From the NCBI RefSeq assembly GCF_003265705.1, contig NW_020312785.1:25060561-25124560 (forward strand): DNA of 64,000 nt. Direction: 5' to 3'. Origin of the DNA: Callorhinus ursinus. Taxonomy: Eukaryota; Chordata; Mammalia; Carnivora; Otariidae. Of this stretch, positions 9,880-21,334 are shown one piece after another. The notes beneath the pieces were generated by a model. It made no database searches, was not told the DNA's origin, and saw only the letters and a list, made by a program, of their open reading frames with translations. Both the position numbers and the translations under genes were made by a program. The first letter of the stretch is position 1. Every line of letters starts with the position of its first letter.

Positions 9880-11999
9880 AAAAAAGAGGGGTGTACAGTA
9901 TAATCCACTTCCATAGTCTGGTGAAATGCTTTTTACAGTTAGATGGTGATGTACTTTCTAATTTGAACTAAACATTAACAATGGAAAGTATGCATTTATT
10001 TCTTGGATAACTTCATTATGCTAATTAGACTTTAAACTTTTAAAATATAATCACCATGCAGACAATCTATTAATATTTCATTAGAACCTGGATTAAAGGG
10101 AAACGTGGAGTTAATACTCATAAATGAAAACTAGAAACATTTTCCCCAAAGTGAAAATTGTACAGTAGAAATCACATAAACACACACACATATTTTATGA
10201 TCATGATGTTGATTATACATTGAATTTTCTGCAGATAGTGAGTTATATACATTTGTTATAAAGGCAACCAGTCCATATTTATTCAATATCTCAGATAAGA
10301 AAAGTTAAAATGACAGCTTCCTGACTGTTTCCCAAGTACATCAATCAGTAATAACACTCACAAGTACTTTAAGCAAAGTCTTTGAGGAGTATCTATTAAT
10401 TCCTTTAACACGATCTCTCTTTCTGGAAGATTTGCATGAAGTCTTTGGAAGGCACACTCTTTAAGGCAGATGAATTTGTTACATTAAGAAAAGGATTCTA
10501 ATACTGTCACAGTTAAAGCATAAGACTCAATTGTTTCTGATGGCTAAAAAGCAAACAAATAACAACAGCACAACAACTAGGGCAGCAATAAACAAACAAG
10601 AGAGAGACAGAGAGAGTCAGATTGTTTCAGGTGCAGAGGGGTTAATAGCTCACATTTCCCTCCATGATATTCTCCAGGGTTAGTTCTACACTTGGGTTTA
10701 ATGAGAAATATTTCAATATCCTAACATACCTGTTCTGAATTAGCATTATCACTGTGCAATCTGGATAGCTGCTGAGAACTCAACAGAATTGTCATTCACT
10801 GAAGTCCATGACTAGTAAAGGGTACTAGATTACTCAGAGTAAATGCATTAAGCTTCAACATTAAACATTTAGCTCATATCTTATTAACACAATTGCATAA
10901 AGATTAATTAGTCCTGATAACTTTAGAAGATAGCCTCTACTTCAAATATGAGATATTGGAGAGATTATTAAGGTAACTAATACAAGAATATCCTTTTTTG
11001 ATATATATTTAGTGTCATCTGACCCATAGTTACTATTATTTTTTATGTGACAGGAGCCAAATAGAAACAGTCATAATGCAACAATTGGGCTATGGTTTTC
11101 TTCCAGATTAGGATAAAGTGAAAAAGTCTGCACATAATTCTCAGCAATGATCCTTCCGAATTGAAATTTCAATCAAAATTGAATTTTCATTTCTACTCCT
11201 CTTTTACTTTTCATATTTTTAAAAATTAATTTTAAAATGTATGCTTTACAAGTGATGATTAGAATCTTTAACTCTCAATTAGAAGCAATGACAACAATTA
11301 GGTCTATTGCTTGGAGGCTTATAAAAGCCATGCATGATTAAAGCTGCTAAGATCAATAGGTATTTTACACTCTATAATCCAATTTTATATTTAATGTTAT
11401 TTGCTGATGTGAATGTGTGTGTTTTAAAACCTGCCTATAACATGTTTTCCAGTATGTCTATTCTTCAAATGTGAAAAATCAAGTCAAGAAGCATTAAGTA
11501 ACATTTGAGATGATGTAGAAAATACATCACTTCTGACCTGGAGGAGTGTTTTTCTAGCTGAGTACCAAGGCATCTACGGACATACTGTGTAATTCACCCT
11601 AAGGGTCATTTTCCCTTGTCACTTACACAGCATGTAACCTCTGCTTCAAACAAGCAAGGTGAATTACGTGCAGTGTGGGTGAGGATAGGATGAAGGAAAA
11701 CGGCATTTCTGTCTTCAAATCTGATGTGCGTCTCCAGCAGCTCAGGGGCTCTAACAAAGATGATGTCAGCATACACTGTTTTGGAAAAGGAAGGAGACTA
11801 TGCCAAGAAGTAAACTGAAAATAGTAACTAGAAACTGATCATTGCCTTCTCTTTTACTAAATAAAATATCTAGTCCTTTCATGTTTTAAATACTCTTCAA
11901 ATCATAAGCTTTTGTATGTGGTGCACATGTAGAAACTCATAACAACTAACTGATAAAAAAATTGTATAGAATAAGGCAATTGTTTCATGCATGACTTTT
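9880..11999. other. About 2.1 kb without recent insertions
   Basis: No gene, RNA or young repeat is recognised. 11500-11800 is richer in G+C and complexity than its surroundings and may be an old conserved or unrecognised segment. A GA-rich patch lies near 10600-10620. Confidence 0.4.
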
Positions 12000-12150
12000 T
12001 AAAAAATTTTTTACTTTGAAACAACTATAGACTCACAGGATATTGCAAAAATAGTACAGGGAAGTGCTGTATGCCAATCACCCATTTCCTTCCTAATCGT
12101 AACATCCTACATGACCGTGGTACACTATCAAAACCAGAAAATTGATTAAT
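12000..12150 (-). mobile_element. L1M-type 3' end, antisense
   Basis: The sequence 'actttgaaacaactatagactcacagg' followed by 'attgcaaaaatagtacaggga' and 'taacatcctacatgaccgtggtacact' is the complement of an old L1M 3' terminus. Confidence 0.7.
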
Positions 12151-12566
12151 GACTTTTTAAAGATATTACAATTATAAAATTATGAAGAGATTAAAATTTT
12201 AGGGTCTATTTAATATTATAATGAAATCATTGAACAATCCAACTATTTTTGTTTTCATTTTTAAACATTCTTTTACCTATTTTGAAGTAAGGAATAATCA
12301 CTAGTTCACTGAAGAGATTGTAAGCATCTAGGAATACAAAGTAAATCTGTCTTTGTTTAGTAACAAGAATTTGTTTTGCATTTGTTGAAGGTGTGGATAG
12401 TTTAAATTTCCATATGATAAGTCTGCATGAATAAACTTACTTTCTAGTAACTTTCTTCACATTTATATGACTATTATTTTTATAAAGCTTAGACTACTTA
12501 CCAGTGCTGCAAATACTATAATACATTTATGCTACTCCCGATAAGCTGAAGAAAATATTGAGGATT
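12151..12566. other. No assignable feature
   Basis: AT-rich sequence. Nothing is recognised. Confidence 0.4.
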
Positions 12567-12915
12567 CCACTGTGAAATTAATTAAACAAGGAGGCCATTG
12601 GACTGATGGTTCTAGTTCTGTAGCAGCTTACATAAGCAAACCAAAATCTAAACCTGCAAATGTCTCAAGGTTACAAAATCAAAATGCTAAGGACAACCAA
12701 TCACGAACAGCCAACCAGGCTTTAAGCCATAGCCAATCAAAAAATTTCCTTTCTTTGTTTGCACATCTTCTCTGTATAAATCTTCCCCCCAGCTCCTGTA
12801 CAAGAGCCCTAGTAACCACTTTAGGTTTGCCTTTGCCCAATTCAAATAGACTTTTTCTCAAAAAAAAAAAAATCTTAAAAATTTTAATATGCCTCAGTTT
12901 ATTCTTTAACACTAC
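12567..12915 (+). mobile_element. Solo LTR, ERV1-like (copy 1 of a family seen twice here)
   Basis: The body at 12571-12911 starts TGTGAAATTAATTAA and ends TTTATTCTTTAACA. It is bordered by CCAC and CTAC, a 4-bp duplication with one mismatch, as in class I (ERV1) elements. Near the 3' end an A13 run and 'tcttaaaaattttaatatgcctcag' replace the expected polyadenylation region. It aligns along its length with the LTR at 52996-53332 but is clearly diverged from it. No internal proviral sequence flanks it, so it is a solo LTR. The 129-codon frame across it is not a gene. Confidence 0.8.
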
Positions 12916-13133
12916 CCACAAAAAATTGTATTTCCAACATTTATCTGAAAATCAATTCTGAATTCATAATGCATTTTTATATTGGAAAAATTGTCAGAAA
13001 TAAAGAATAGTTTCTCAGGTTTATCTGTCAAAGCCTGTTCAGCAGATAATGACTCCAAAGTGATTCGCATTTGTAATGAAACAGTGGGCAAATACCGTGG
13101 CAAAATAAATAGTTAAAAATAAAAAAAACACAA

Positions 13134-13325
13134 GGGGAACCTGGGTGGTTCAGCAGGTTAAGTGTCTGCATCTGCTTTACTCTCAGGTCAGGGTCCTGGG
13201 ATCCATCCCCATATGGGGACTTCCCGCTCAGCGGGGAGCCTGCTTCTCCCTCTCCTTGTGCCCCTCCCTCCCACTTGTGCTCTTTCCCTCTTGATCTCTC
13301 AAATAAATAAAATCTTTAAAAAAAG
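13134..13325 (+). mobile_element. CAN-SINE, sense
   Basis: The head GGGGAACCTGGGTGGTTCAGC is diverged. The body has TCAGCGGGGAGCCTGCTTCT, then CT-rich sequence and AAATAAATAAAATCTTTAA. An (AATAAT)n-like patch follows at 13350-13380. No target-site duplication was resolved. Confidence 0.9.
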
Positions 13326-13671
13326 GGAAAAATGCAAGTCAACAGACAAATAATAATAATAATCATAATAAATAAATAAATGCTGATAACCTAAAAGAAG
13401 AGAGCATAATTAGAAAAAGCAACTTTTGCAGAATGTTTGAAAAGTTTCTTACGTACTTTCAATTGATATAAATATTGAGGATTCTGGATTTTTATGATGT
13501 CTCATTTCCCTTTTCCTTTTTTGAAATATTTGATATAATGCACTGTATTATTTATATAATATATAAATCATAATTAAGGTCAAATTGGCTTAATTTTCAT
13601 TGTGAAGGAAAAGTTTGAGCAATAATGATTTGGTTGAGATTGTAAAGGAGGGATAAATGATAGATGTTAAG

Positions 13672-13879
13672 ATGATATATTTTCGGGCGCCTGGGTGGCT
13701 CAGTTGGTTAAGCGACTGCCTTCGGCTCAGGTCATGATCCTGGAGTCCCGGGATCGAGTCCCACATCAGACTCCCTGCTCAGCGGGGAGTCTGCTTCTCC
13801 CTCTGACCCTGCTCTCTCTCTCTCTCTCTCTCTCAAGTAAATAAATAAAATCTTAAAAAAAAAAAAATGATATATTTTC
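13672..13879 (+). mobile_element. CAN-SINE, sense, young, with perfect duplication
   Basis: The body at 13685-13866 begins GGGCGCCTGGGTGGCTCAGT and ends with (CT)n, AAGTAAATAAATAAAATCTT and an A tail. ATGATATATTTTC flanks it exactly at 13672-13684 and 13867-13879. Confidence 0.97.
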
Positions 13880-14520
13880 TTCTCAAGAGGGGAAAAAATG
13901 GCATTGAGGTGAAATTAATCAGAGCACACATAGTAAGAGAATTCTGTTTCAAGCAAGTATTTACAGTAAATTATATAACTTTTTTCTTTCTGAAATTATT
14001 TATTTCATCAGCAGAATGGTTATTACATTCATTCATTCATTTGACAGAGGTAAAGTAATACACTGTTTTTTTTTTTTTTAGCAATCGCTTTGTCTTAAAG
14101 GCACCAAGCAATTAAGTTCTTTTAGCACAAAATAAAAAGAAAATTAAGTATGTACACAAATACTCCAAAACATGAATATATGCAGATATTTTTGGAAAAG
14201 CAAAAATAAATTAACATATTTTAAAGAAGCAAAGTATGAAATTGGGCTAGATTTGAATTAAGGAATTCGCCTTGTAGCAGGTAATATATAATTCAGATTT
14301 ACAATAAGACACCAAGAAGAAAGGCATATACCAATTTATGGGGAAGGTGGAATTAATTTAGGAGAACAGAAGAAAATAGAAAAGACAGGTCACAATATTA
14401 TTGTGACTGATTCTTAATTATAAAATAATTATTATGGGCATTTGTAGGTGAGCACTGGATAGGAAGTTCTACATTTTCACTTCGGGGTGACATTACTAGA
14501 GTCAGATCAACAGGGTTTAT
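13880..14520. other. No assignable feature
   Basis: AT-rich sequence with a T13 run near 14067. No gene or repeat family is recognised. Confidence 0.4.
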
Positions 14521-15127
14521 AAAATGGACTTGTAATCAAAAGGAATGAAATCTTGCCATTTGCAATGACGTGGGTGGAACTGGAGAGGGTTATGCTGAGC
14601 GAAATAAGTTAGTCAGAGAAAGACATGTATCATATGACCTCACTGGGATATAAGGAATTTTTAATCTCAGGAAACAAACTGAGGGTTGCCGGAGTGGTGG
14701 GGGTCGGAGGGATGGGGTGGCTGGGTGATAGACATTGGGGAGGGTATGTGCTATGTGAGCGCTGTGAATTGTGCAAGACTGTTGAATCACAGACCTGTAC
14801 CCCTGAAACAAATAATACATTATATGTTAAACAAATAAAAAAAAAGAAGATAGCAGTGAGGGAAAAATGAAGAGGGGGAAATTGGAGGGGGAGACGAACC
14901 ATGAGAGACTATGGACTCTGAGAAACAAACTGAGGATTCTAAAGTGGGGGCTGGGGGATGGGTTAGCCTGGTGTTGGGTATTAGAGAGGGCACGTACTGA
15001 ATGGAGCACTGGGTGTTATACACAAACAATGAATCATGGAACACTACATCAAAAATTAATGATGTAATGTATAGTGATTAATATAACAAAATAATAATAA
15101 TAAAATAAAGAAAAAATAGATTTGTAA
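14521..15127 (+). mobile_element. Young L1 3' end, sense, with target-site duplication
   Basis: The body at 14536-15112 covers the last codons of ORF2 (GAATGAAATCTTGCCATTTG...) and the carnivore-type 3' UTR with two related G-rich modules (14690-14750 and 14935-15000). It ends in an AATAATAATAATAAAATAAAG tail. AAAATGGACTTGTAA at 14521-14535 and AAAATAGATTTGTAA at 15113-15127 form the duplication (13 of 15). It is strongly similar to 18058-18625. Confidence 0.93.
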
Positions 15128-15655
15128 GAGGTTGAGATAGGTGATGATTTCCACAGATGATTTCCACATGCTTGCTTCCACAAGCACCATAAGTAGAGGT
15201 ATGGTTTAGCAAATGGAAGCTAAAGATTGGATGAGAAGCAAAACAAGATATACAATTTCCAAAGAAGAACATAAGTCAAAGTTGACTTTAGTCCCTGGTC
15301 CAAGGAGTTTAGAAGATTTTGTAACTGAAAAAAAAAGTAAAAGCTACAAAAGGAGTTAGGTTAGATAAGAAAAAGAAATTAATTGAGCTTAGATGTGTTG
15401 AGTTTAAAGGGGTCATGATAATTACAGGTAAAGTGTCCAGAGGGAAGATGAGGACTAATACAGAATTGCAATTAGATATTTTAACAAAGAATGGAGATTC
15501 ATTTAATCTACTTCAAATTGTGTGTCTTCATTATAAGGATACACGTTCTAATTGCATCTAAGAAAGTTCCAACAAACAGGACTACAGAACCATTGCCAGA
15601 AGGGCACTGTAGACTCAATGCAGCTCTAGAGACTTCAACAAAAGGAGTCTATGTG
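15128..15655. other. No assignable feature
   Basis: No gene or repeat is recognised. The short open frame at 15491-15718 has no recognisable product. Confidence 0.35.
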
Positions 15656-16000
15656 CATCTTTCTCATCTTGGGTACATAGCTCAGCCATGTTGTCCTGCC
15701 ACCTCTGCAGTTAAGTAGGCCCTGTGATTGAGTTTAGAGCAAAGAAATTTGCATTGGAAAGATGTTTGCCACTTTCAGTCCTGATGCCTTAAACCTCCTC
15801 TATGGTCTTTCTAATTTATCTCCTCTCCATCTATTAGGAGGGTGATGCCAACCACACGTTGAAGATGGCATGAAGGGAGTCGAGATCTGTGAATCATCAC
15901 TTGGGTTAAAGCAACTGAGCCTGATGAGTGAAAAATAAACTTTTTATTATAGAAAGTCACTGAAATTTAAGGGCTTGCTATATCAGGTAACAATTATCCT
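15656..16000 (+). mobile_element. Old LTR-like repeat, sense, family unassigned
   Basis: The tail 'aaaaataaactttttattatagaaagtcactgaaattt' resembles the polyadenylation-signal and 3' end of a common mammalian LTR-type repeat, preceded by a diverged 'ttgaagatggcatgaagg' segment. A related 3' end is seen near 61530-61590. Confidence 0.45.
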
Positions 16001-16780
16001 GACATATTTATGCCATGGTATATATAGTATGTGTTTTTTTCCAAACTTAAGTTATAAAAGGAAACAACTTTTTAAGAAAAAAACTACCTACCATGAAGAG
16101 GACAATTTGTTTTGATTAAACTAGTTAGAATCTTTTTGTTTCTAAATATAATTATAAAACTGATGCATTAAGCTCTATATAAATAAAATTCCAATGTACA
16201 TGAACTTAATATATCTGTAGGGTATTTGCCTCTGATTTGGGATGACTTGTTTCTCTGGAAACAATCCCATTTTATACTTCTAATAATATTGAGAAAGAAA
16301 TGTCCAATGGCAAAAATTTAGAATTCTTGCAAAGGGATTTTCTAGTTCCCATATCATGCTTGATTCTTACTGATTGTTCATGCAGACCTCTATCTAAACC
16401 TGGAAATGAATACATTCTCCTGGCCCGCGATCTGAATCATTCCCATAATTCAATAAACAGTGTTTCCCTTATCTATAGTTGCCTTGTACATTGTATCCTA
16501 CCTGTCTGCTAAGGCTGAATAGAGTTTTCCTTTTTTTTTTTTTTTTTCTCTCACTAGGTCAAATGACAGAGATGATGAAGAAAGTCCCCCAAAGCTTGAT
16601 TCTATTAGGCTTTGGAAAAGATATGTCAAAAAGATCACTGAAGTCCTCTGATCTCAGTTTAAGGAATCTTGCTTTAATAAGACAAGGATCCTAAAAAAAA
16701 AAAAAAAAAAAAAATCAAGGAGACTCTCTGTTCTGATATTATATCAGATAAGCTTTTCATTTTTTTTTCCTTTTGGGTTT
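16001..16780. other. Unassigned; includes a T-tract/AG and an A22 run
   Basis: Most of this stretch is featureless. A long T tract followed by CTCTCACTAG lies at 16531-16557, and an A22 run at 16693-16714, with about 135 bp between them. Confidence 0.4.
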
Positions 16781-16784
16781 TTGC

Positions 16785-16945
16785 TTAGGTTTTAACTATT
16801 TTATTGTAACACAATTTATCTTCCATGAGATTCTTCCACTTTAAGTGTACAATTCAATGATTTTTAGTAAATTTACTGAATTATCAACCTTCACCATAAT
16901 CTAGCTTCAGGAAATTTCATCAACTCAACAAGATCCCTAAGGTCC
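16785..16945 (-). mobile_element. L1M-type 3' UTR fragment, antisense
   Basis: The stretch 'ccactttaagtgtacaattcaatg', 'gtaaatttactgaattatcaacc' and 'caccataatctagcttcagg' is the complement of an old L1 3' UTR, similar in type to the one near 24.7 kb. Confidence 0.7.
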
Positions 16946-17398
16946 ACTTAGCAGATATGCTTTTGATTAAAATCATTCTTGTCCTGACCACAATTTTGAT
17001 TCTGACTATTTGGGAAAAAAACCCACAACATTAATTCACCTTAAAGTTTTGAAAAAATATGTATGTTAATTTCACTGTAAATATTTTTTTGACTGAAGAG
17101 CACTCACATAGATGTATGTTTTATTTCTGAGCTATTTATTTCTTTCCTTGGATCATGTAAATGGTTAAGATGTATCTTCATTTAATTTCTCCCAAAGCAG
17201 AGCCTGATTCAAGAATGTGGGCACAGATCTGTTCTTTGGATAATAATCTCCCAGAGAAGGAAATGAAATTGGAAATGTGGGAAAGCTAGCAAATAGTGTG
17301 TAGTTGAGCTAGTCACCTCTGGCCACTGGGGTTTGCTACCATTGGGGCCCCTCTGAGAAACCTGTACAATGTGCCTTAGGATTATTCCTTTGAAGGAC
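16946..17398. other. No assignable feature
   Basis: No repeat or gene is recognised. Confidence 0.35.
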
Positions 17399-17451
17399 AA
17401 GAAATGGGTGCATTTACAGCAAAAGAAACAGTCCACAAAACCAAAAGACAA

Positions 17452-18177
17452 CCGACAGAATGGGAGAAAATATTTGCAAGTGACATATCAGATAAAGGGC
17501 TAGTATCCAAAATCTATAAAGAACTTATCAAACTCAACACCCAAAGAACAAATAATCCAATCAAGAAATAGGCAGAAGACATGAACAGACATTTTTCCAA
17601 AGAAGACATCCAAATGGCCAACAGACACATGAAAAAGTGCTCAACATCGCTCGGCATCAGGGAAATCCAAATCAAAACCTCAGTGAGATACCACCTCACG
17701 CCAGTCAGAATGGCTAAAATTAACAAGTCAGGAAACGACAGATGTTGGCGGGGATGCAGAGAAAGAGGAACCTTCCTACACTGTTGGTGGGAATGCAAGT
17801 TGGTGCAGCCACTCTGGAAAACAGTATGGAGGTTCCTCAAACAGTTGAAATTAGAGCTACCATATGATCCAGCAATTGCATTACTGGGTATTTACCACAA
17901 AGATACAAATGTAGGGATCCTAAGGGGGACGTGCACCCCAATGTTTATATCAGCAATGTCCACAATAGCCAAACTGTGGAAAGAGCTAAGATGTCCATCG
18001 ACAGATGAATGGCTAAAGAAGAAGTGGTATATATACACAATGGAATATTATGCAGCCATCAAAAGGAATGAGATCTTGCCATTTGCAATGACATGGATGG
18101 AACTGGAGAGTGTTGTGCTAAGTGAAATAAGTCAATCAGAGAAAGACATGTATCATATGACCTCACTGATATGAGGA
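17452..18177 (+). pseudogene. L1 ORF2 C-terminal fragment
   Basis: ORF2 of L1 encodes the endonuclease and reverse transcriptase that copy L1 RNA into nicked chromosomal DNA. Only the region after the reverse-transcriptase domain is here. The frame is open from about 17581 to the stop at 18172-18174. The peptide starts [20 protein letters not shown] and includes [20 protein letters not shown] (the Cys/His-type ORF2 C-terminal segment), [32 protein letters not shown] and a final [10 protein letters not shown]. Upstream, a TAG at about 17570-17572 breaks the frame. Catalytic domains are absent, so it cannot act alone. Confidence 0.92.
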
Positions 18178-18625
18178 ATTCTTAATCTCAGGAAACAAAC
18201 TGAGGGTTGCTGGAGTGGTGGGGGGTGGGAGGGATGGGGTGGCTGGGTGATAGACATTGGGGAGGGTATGTGCTATGGTGAGTGCTGTGAATTGTGCAAG
18301 ACTGTTGAATCACAGACCTGTACCTCTGATACAAATAATGCAATATATGTTAAGAAAAAGAAGAAGAAGTTAGCAGGAGGGGAAGAATGAAGGGGAGTAA
18401 GTTGGAGGGGGAGATAAACCATGAGAGATGATGGACTCTGAAAAACAAACTGAGGGTTCTAGAGGGGAGGGGGGTGGGGGGATGGGTTAGCCTGGTGATG
18501 GGTATTAAAGAGGGCACATTCTGTGTGGAACACTGGTTGTTATACACAAACAATGAATCATGGAACACTACATCAAAAACTAATGATGTAATGTATGGTG
18601 ATTAACATAACAATAAAAAATTAAA
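18163..18625 (+). other. L1 3' UTR with two related G-rich modules
   Basis: Module 1 (about 18185-18350) and module 2 (about 18418-18612) share an AAACAAACTGAGGGTT start, a G-run block, 'ggtgatgg/ggtgatag', a GTGAATCA/TGAATCAT segment and an A-rich end. Each contains several runs of three or more G, compatible with quadruplex formation. Confidence 0.7.
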
Positions 18626-18648
18626 AAAAAAAGAAATGGGTGCATTTA

Positions 18649-19340
18649 GCCACTGAGGACCCTTCCCTCACTGATTGAAGGTTTTCCCCAGGGTGGCAAT
18701 TCACTTACATATCAAGGCTTCCCTTTGCCTGGTTTAAGTCATCTTCTCATTGCTTTCGAGAAAAGCCCTTATGCAGGAAAATAAAAGATTCAAAAGATAT
18801 TTGAGATGAAATATGTGCAGCATACACAGGAATTGTCAACCAAATTGAAGCATTGCCATATCCAAAGCTTCAAGGAGTCATCCCAACATCCCTATTATAT
18901 TTTTCCCCCACCTTGGTCCTGAAGATCCATTCCCAATTATATTTTCCCAATTCCTGATGGTACATATTCTGTAACTAATTTAGTGAGTAAAATATTTCCT
19001 CTAGTATCAAGACCATAATTCCCTGCTTGGGCTATGCTGAGCCTTGACCAAAGTTATTTTTAGACATCATAAGGGGAGAGACGGGTGATTCTGAGAAGAC
19101 AATTCAGCTTGCAAACCATCTGACTCAGTTGAAATCTCAGCACTGACTCCGTGAAAGCAGACCTTAAATAATATTGAGAAGGGTGAGGGAACTGCCATTA
19201 CCAGGCTGGGGGACTCAGGGTATTTCACCCACGTGCTGCCATCTCAGCTCCCAGCATTTTACTTCTTTCCTGCCTGGTTTTTAGTGGTGCGGTCCTTGTC
19301 ATATCAGCGGAGTTAACTAGTCTCAGGATCCCACAGAGGG
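18649..19340. other. No assignable feature
   Basis: Mixed-complexity sequence. No gene is recognised. Confidence 0.35.
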
Positions 19341-19700
19341 TCTGATTTCTAGAGCCACTGTCAGTAGAAATTGTCTTTATGTGGGTTCCCCTAAAACAAG
19401 GCCTGAGACAAGGACTTGTGTACAGACGGTTGCTTGGGGGAAGGATTCCAAGAAGCAGGAGTGAGGGATTGGGAAGGATGAGAGAAGGTAAAGTGAAAAA
19501 CTAATAAAGCTGCATTATTGATTTGCTTACAAGTCTTGGCGCCTGGTGCTCAATCTTCCTAGAAATACTCTGAAGAACCTAGTAGAATGCACCTCAGAAT
19601 TTCCCGTCTGAAAGAGAAGAGACTAACATTTATACATTAGCTCCTGATCCTCATTTGTTGACAATTGTCTCTGGGAAATTCAGGAATTCAGTTATCGTGG
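19340..19700. mobile_element. Possible ancient interspersed repeat
   Basis: The combination 'ggcctgagacaaggactt', 'aagcaggagtgagggattgggaagga' and 'tggtgctcaatctt' recalls a common old LTR-like mammalian repeat. Orientation and family are not assigned. Confidence 0.35.
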
Positions 19701-20653
19701 ACTCTCTCTTAGGTTGAAGAAAGTCAAATCAGAATAGCAGAGAAAGGAGGGAGGAGGGGTAAGAAATAGGGAGTGAGAACTTGGAAGGGAGGTTGGCAGA
19801 ATGCACATGTGTTTTTGAAAACAGATGAGTGGGGGATGAGGGAATGTGGTATGGGCACAGCCGGTAAAATATGGGTTTGGGAAAAGGTGATGCTGAATAG
19901 ATCTTACATAAAAGTTCCCCAAATGAAGACTTATGTTTGGAAAGAGGTAGATACAGCAATGATCTACCTGGAACTGGCCAGCGAGACTCACTGAAAACCG
20001 GGGATTCTCATTGGTTGACACTGTTGATAGAGCTTAACCTAAGGCTGTATGCCTACTTCCTTCCATCTGGGAAAGTTATTAGAGGTAAGGGAGTTGCTTC
20101 AGCAAAGTTCCCTGAGAATTGACTAAAATTAATTTTTGGCCACCCAGTGGACCTGGAACTGCCAACAGAAACAAAGTTTCATCTTTGAAAGATAAAGAAA
20201 ACCATGTTCCTTACACTCTGATGAAAGAAAACTACATTCCTTATACTCTGATGGATTGATAGTCATAGCCACTTCATATTTTGGGTATTTTGAACTTTCA
20301 AAGAATCCTTTTATAGTACATAACTGCAACAGTGGCCATTTGAAAGTCCAGTACTTGAATTAAAGGCAATTCACCTTGAAACAAGGGCTATAACCCTGTA
20401 AAAAGGGTGAAGTGGCGAGATGAAATGCACTCTCAGAAGTCATTTGTGATTTTAAGAATGCCAGTAGACATGATGAGGCTCAGTATGATGGAGTACTATA
20501 GAGAGCTTTAAACTATTCATAGATTCAGGTAGTATATAAAAGGGAGGAAAAAGTCAAAAGCCACTTGGTTAATGTATTGAAAGGTTTACATTTTCTGACT
20601 TCTAGACTCAGCTAATAGGAACAGGGAGGGATGAAAAACGTGATTTTCAAAAT
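19701..20653. other. Unassigned, with a small tandem duplication
   Basis: Two diverged 29-bp units containing TTCCTTA(C/T)ACTCTGATG lie at about 20197-20254. No gene is recognised; overlapping frames on both strands near 19.7-20.0 kb have no recognisable product. Confidence 0.4.
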
Positions 20654-21017
20654 CACTATGCTATAGACTGAATTTTTGTATCTCCCCAAAATTCATATGT
20701 TGAGACTTAGTCTCTAGTGTGATGGTATTAGGATGTGGGGGCTTTGGGAGTTAATCAGGTTATGAAAATAAAGCCTTCGTGAATGGGATTAGTGCCCTTA
20801 TAAAAGAGACCCTCTTGCCTCTTCCACGATGAGAGGTTATAGCAAGAAGACAGTCTACCATGAACAAGAAAGCAGGCTCTCACCAGACACTGAACAAGCT
20901 GGCACCCTGATCTTGGACTTCCTAGACTCCAAAACTGTGAGAAATAAAGTTCCGTTGTCTATAAGCTGTCCAGTATATGGTATTATTATAGGAGCCTGAA
21001 TGAACTAAGACACACTA
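20654..21017 (+). mobile_element. MLT1-type (ERVL-MaLR) solo LTR with perfect 5-bp duplication
   Basis: The body at 20659-21012 begins TGCTATAGACTGAATTTTTG and ends CTGAATGAACTAAGACA. It carries the MaLR markers 'aaaattcatatgttgaga', 'gggattagtgcccttataaaaga' (TATA-like) and 'ctgtgagaaataaagtt' (polyadenylation signal). CACTA flanks it at 20654-20658 and 21013-21017. The element is complete, though several percent diverged. Confidence 0.92.
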
Positions 21018-21118
21018 TATTAAAAAAATGAATTTTAGTGAGAATCTATACTCTTCCTATAGGGTGAAGTTCTCAGAATCTGCTCAAATCACCAAGGCAG
21101 AGTCATCCATACATTGCC

Positions 21119-21334
21119 AAGCTATAGCATCTCTTAAAGATTTTATTTATTTATTTGAGAGAGAGAGAGAGAGAGTGGTTGAGGAAGGAGGAGACAAGCA
21201 GGCACCATGCTGAGCTTGGAATCTGACATGGGGCTTGATCTCAAGACCCTGAGATCATGACCTGAGCCAAAACCAAGAGTCAGACACCTAACTGCCTGAA
21301 CAACGCCAAGCACCCCAAAGCTGTGGCATTTCTT
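21119..21334 (-). mobile_element. CAN-SINE, antisense, with duplication
   Basis: The body at 21136-21317 begins AAGATTTTATTTATTTATTT, has a (GA)n tract, and ends AACGCCAAGCACCCC, a decayed head complement. AAGCTATAGCATCTCTT at 21119-21135 and AAGCTGTGGCATTTCTT at 21318-21334 form the duplication. Confidence 0.93.

Larger units (their letters stand above)
17399..18648 (+). mobile_element. Young 5'-truncated L1 with perfect 18-bp target-site duplication
   Basis: The body at 17417-18630 (about 1.2 kb) holds the C-terminal part of ORF2, the full 3' UTR and an A-rich tail. AAGAAATGGGTGCATTTA flanks it without a mismatch at 17399-17416 and 18631-18648. It has one long open ORF2 segment. With its intact duplication it is among the youngest L1 insertions in the window. 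Confidence 0.97.

Noticed and set aside
12572..12961. 129-codon open frame, possible gene
   Set aside because: It lies across the solo LTR at 12571-12911, has no start context or domain, and includes Lys and Ile runs encoded by the A-rich tail.
13685..13760. tRNA-like sequence at SINE heads (here and in the other CAN-SINEs)
   Set aside because: The heads derive from a tRNA and keep promoter-box-like motifs, but they do not form a complete tRNA with acceptor stem and anticodon arm, so no tRNA gene is called.
14625..15067. Several overlapping 60-90-codon frames on both strands
   Set aside because: All lie in the L1 3' UTR, which is non-coding. The Pro- and Ser-rich peptides reflect its G-rich modules.
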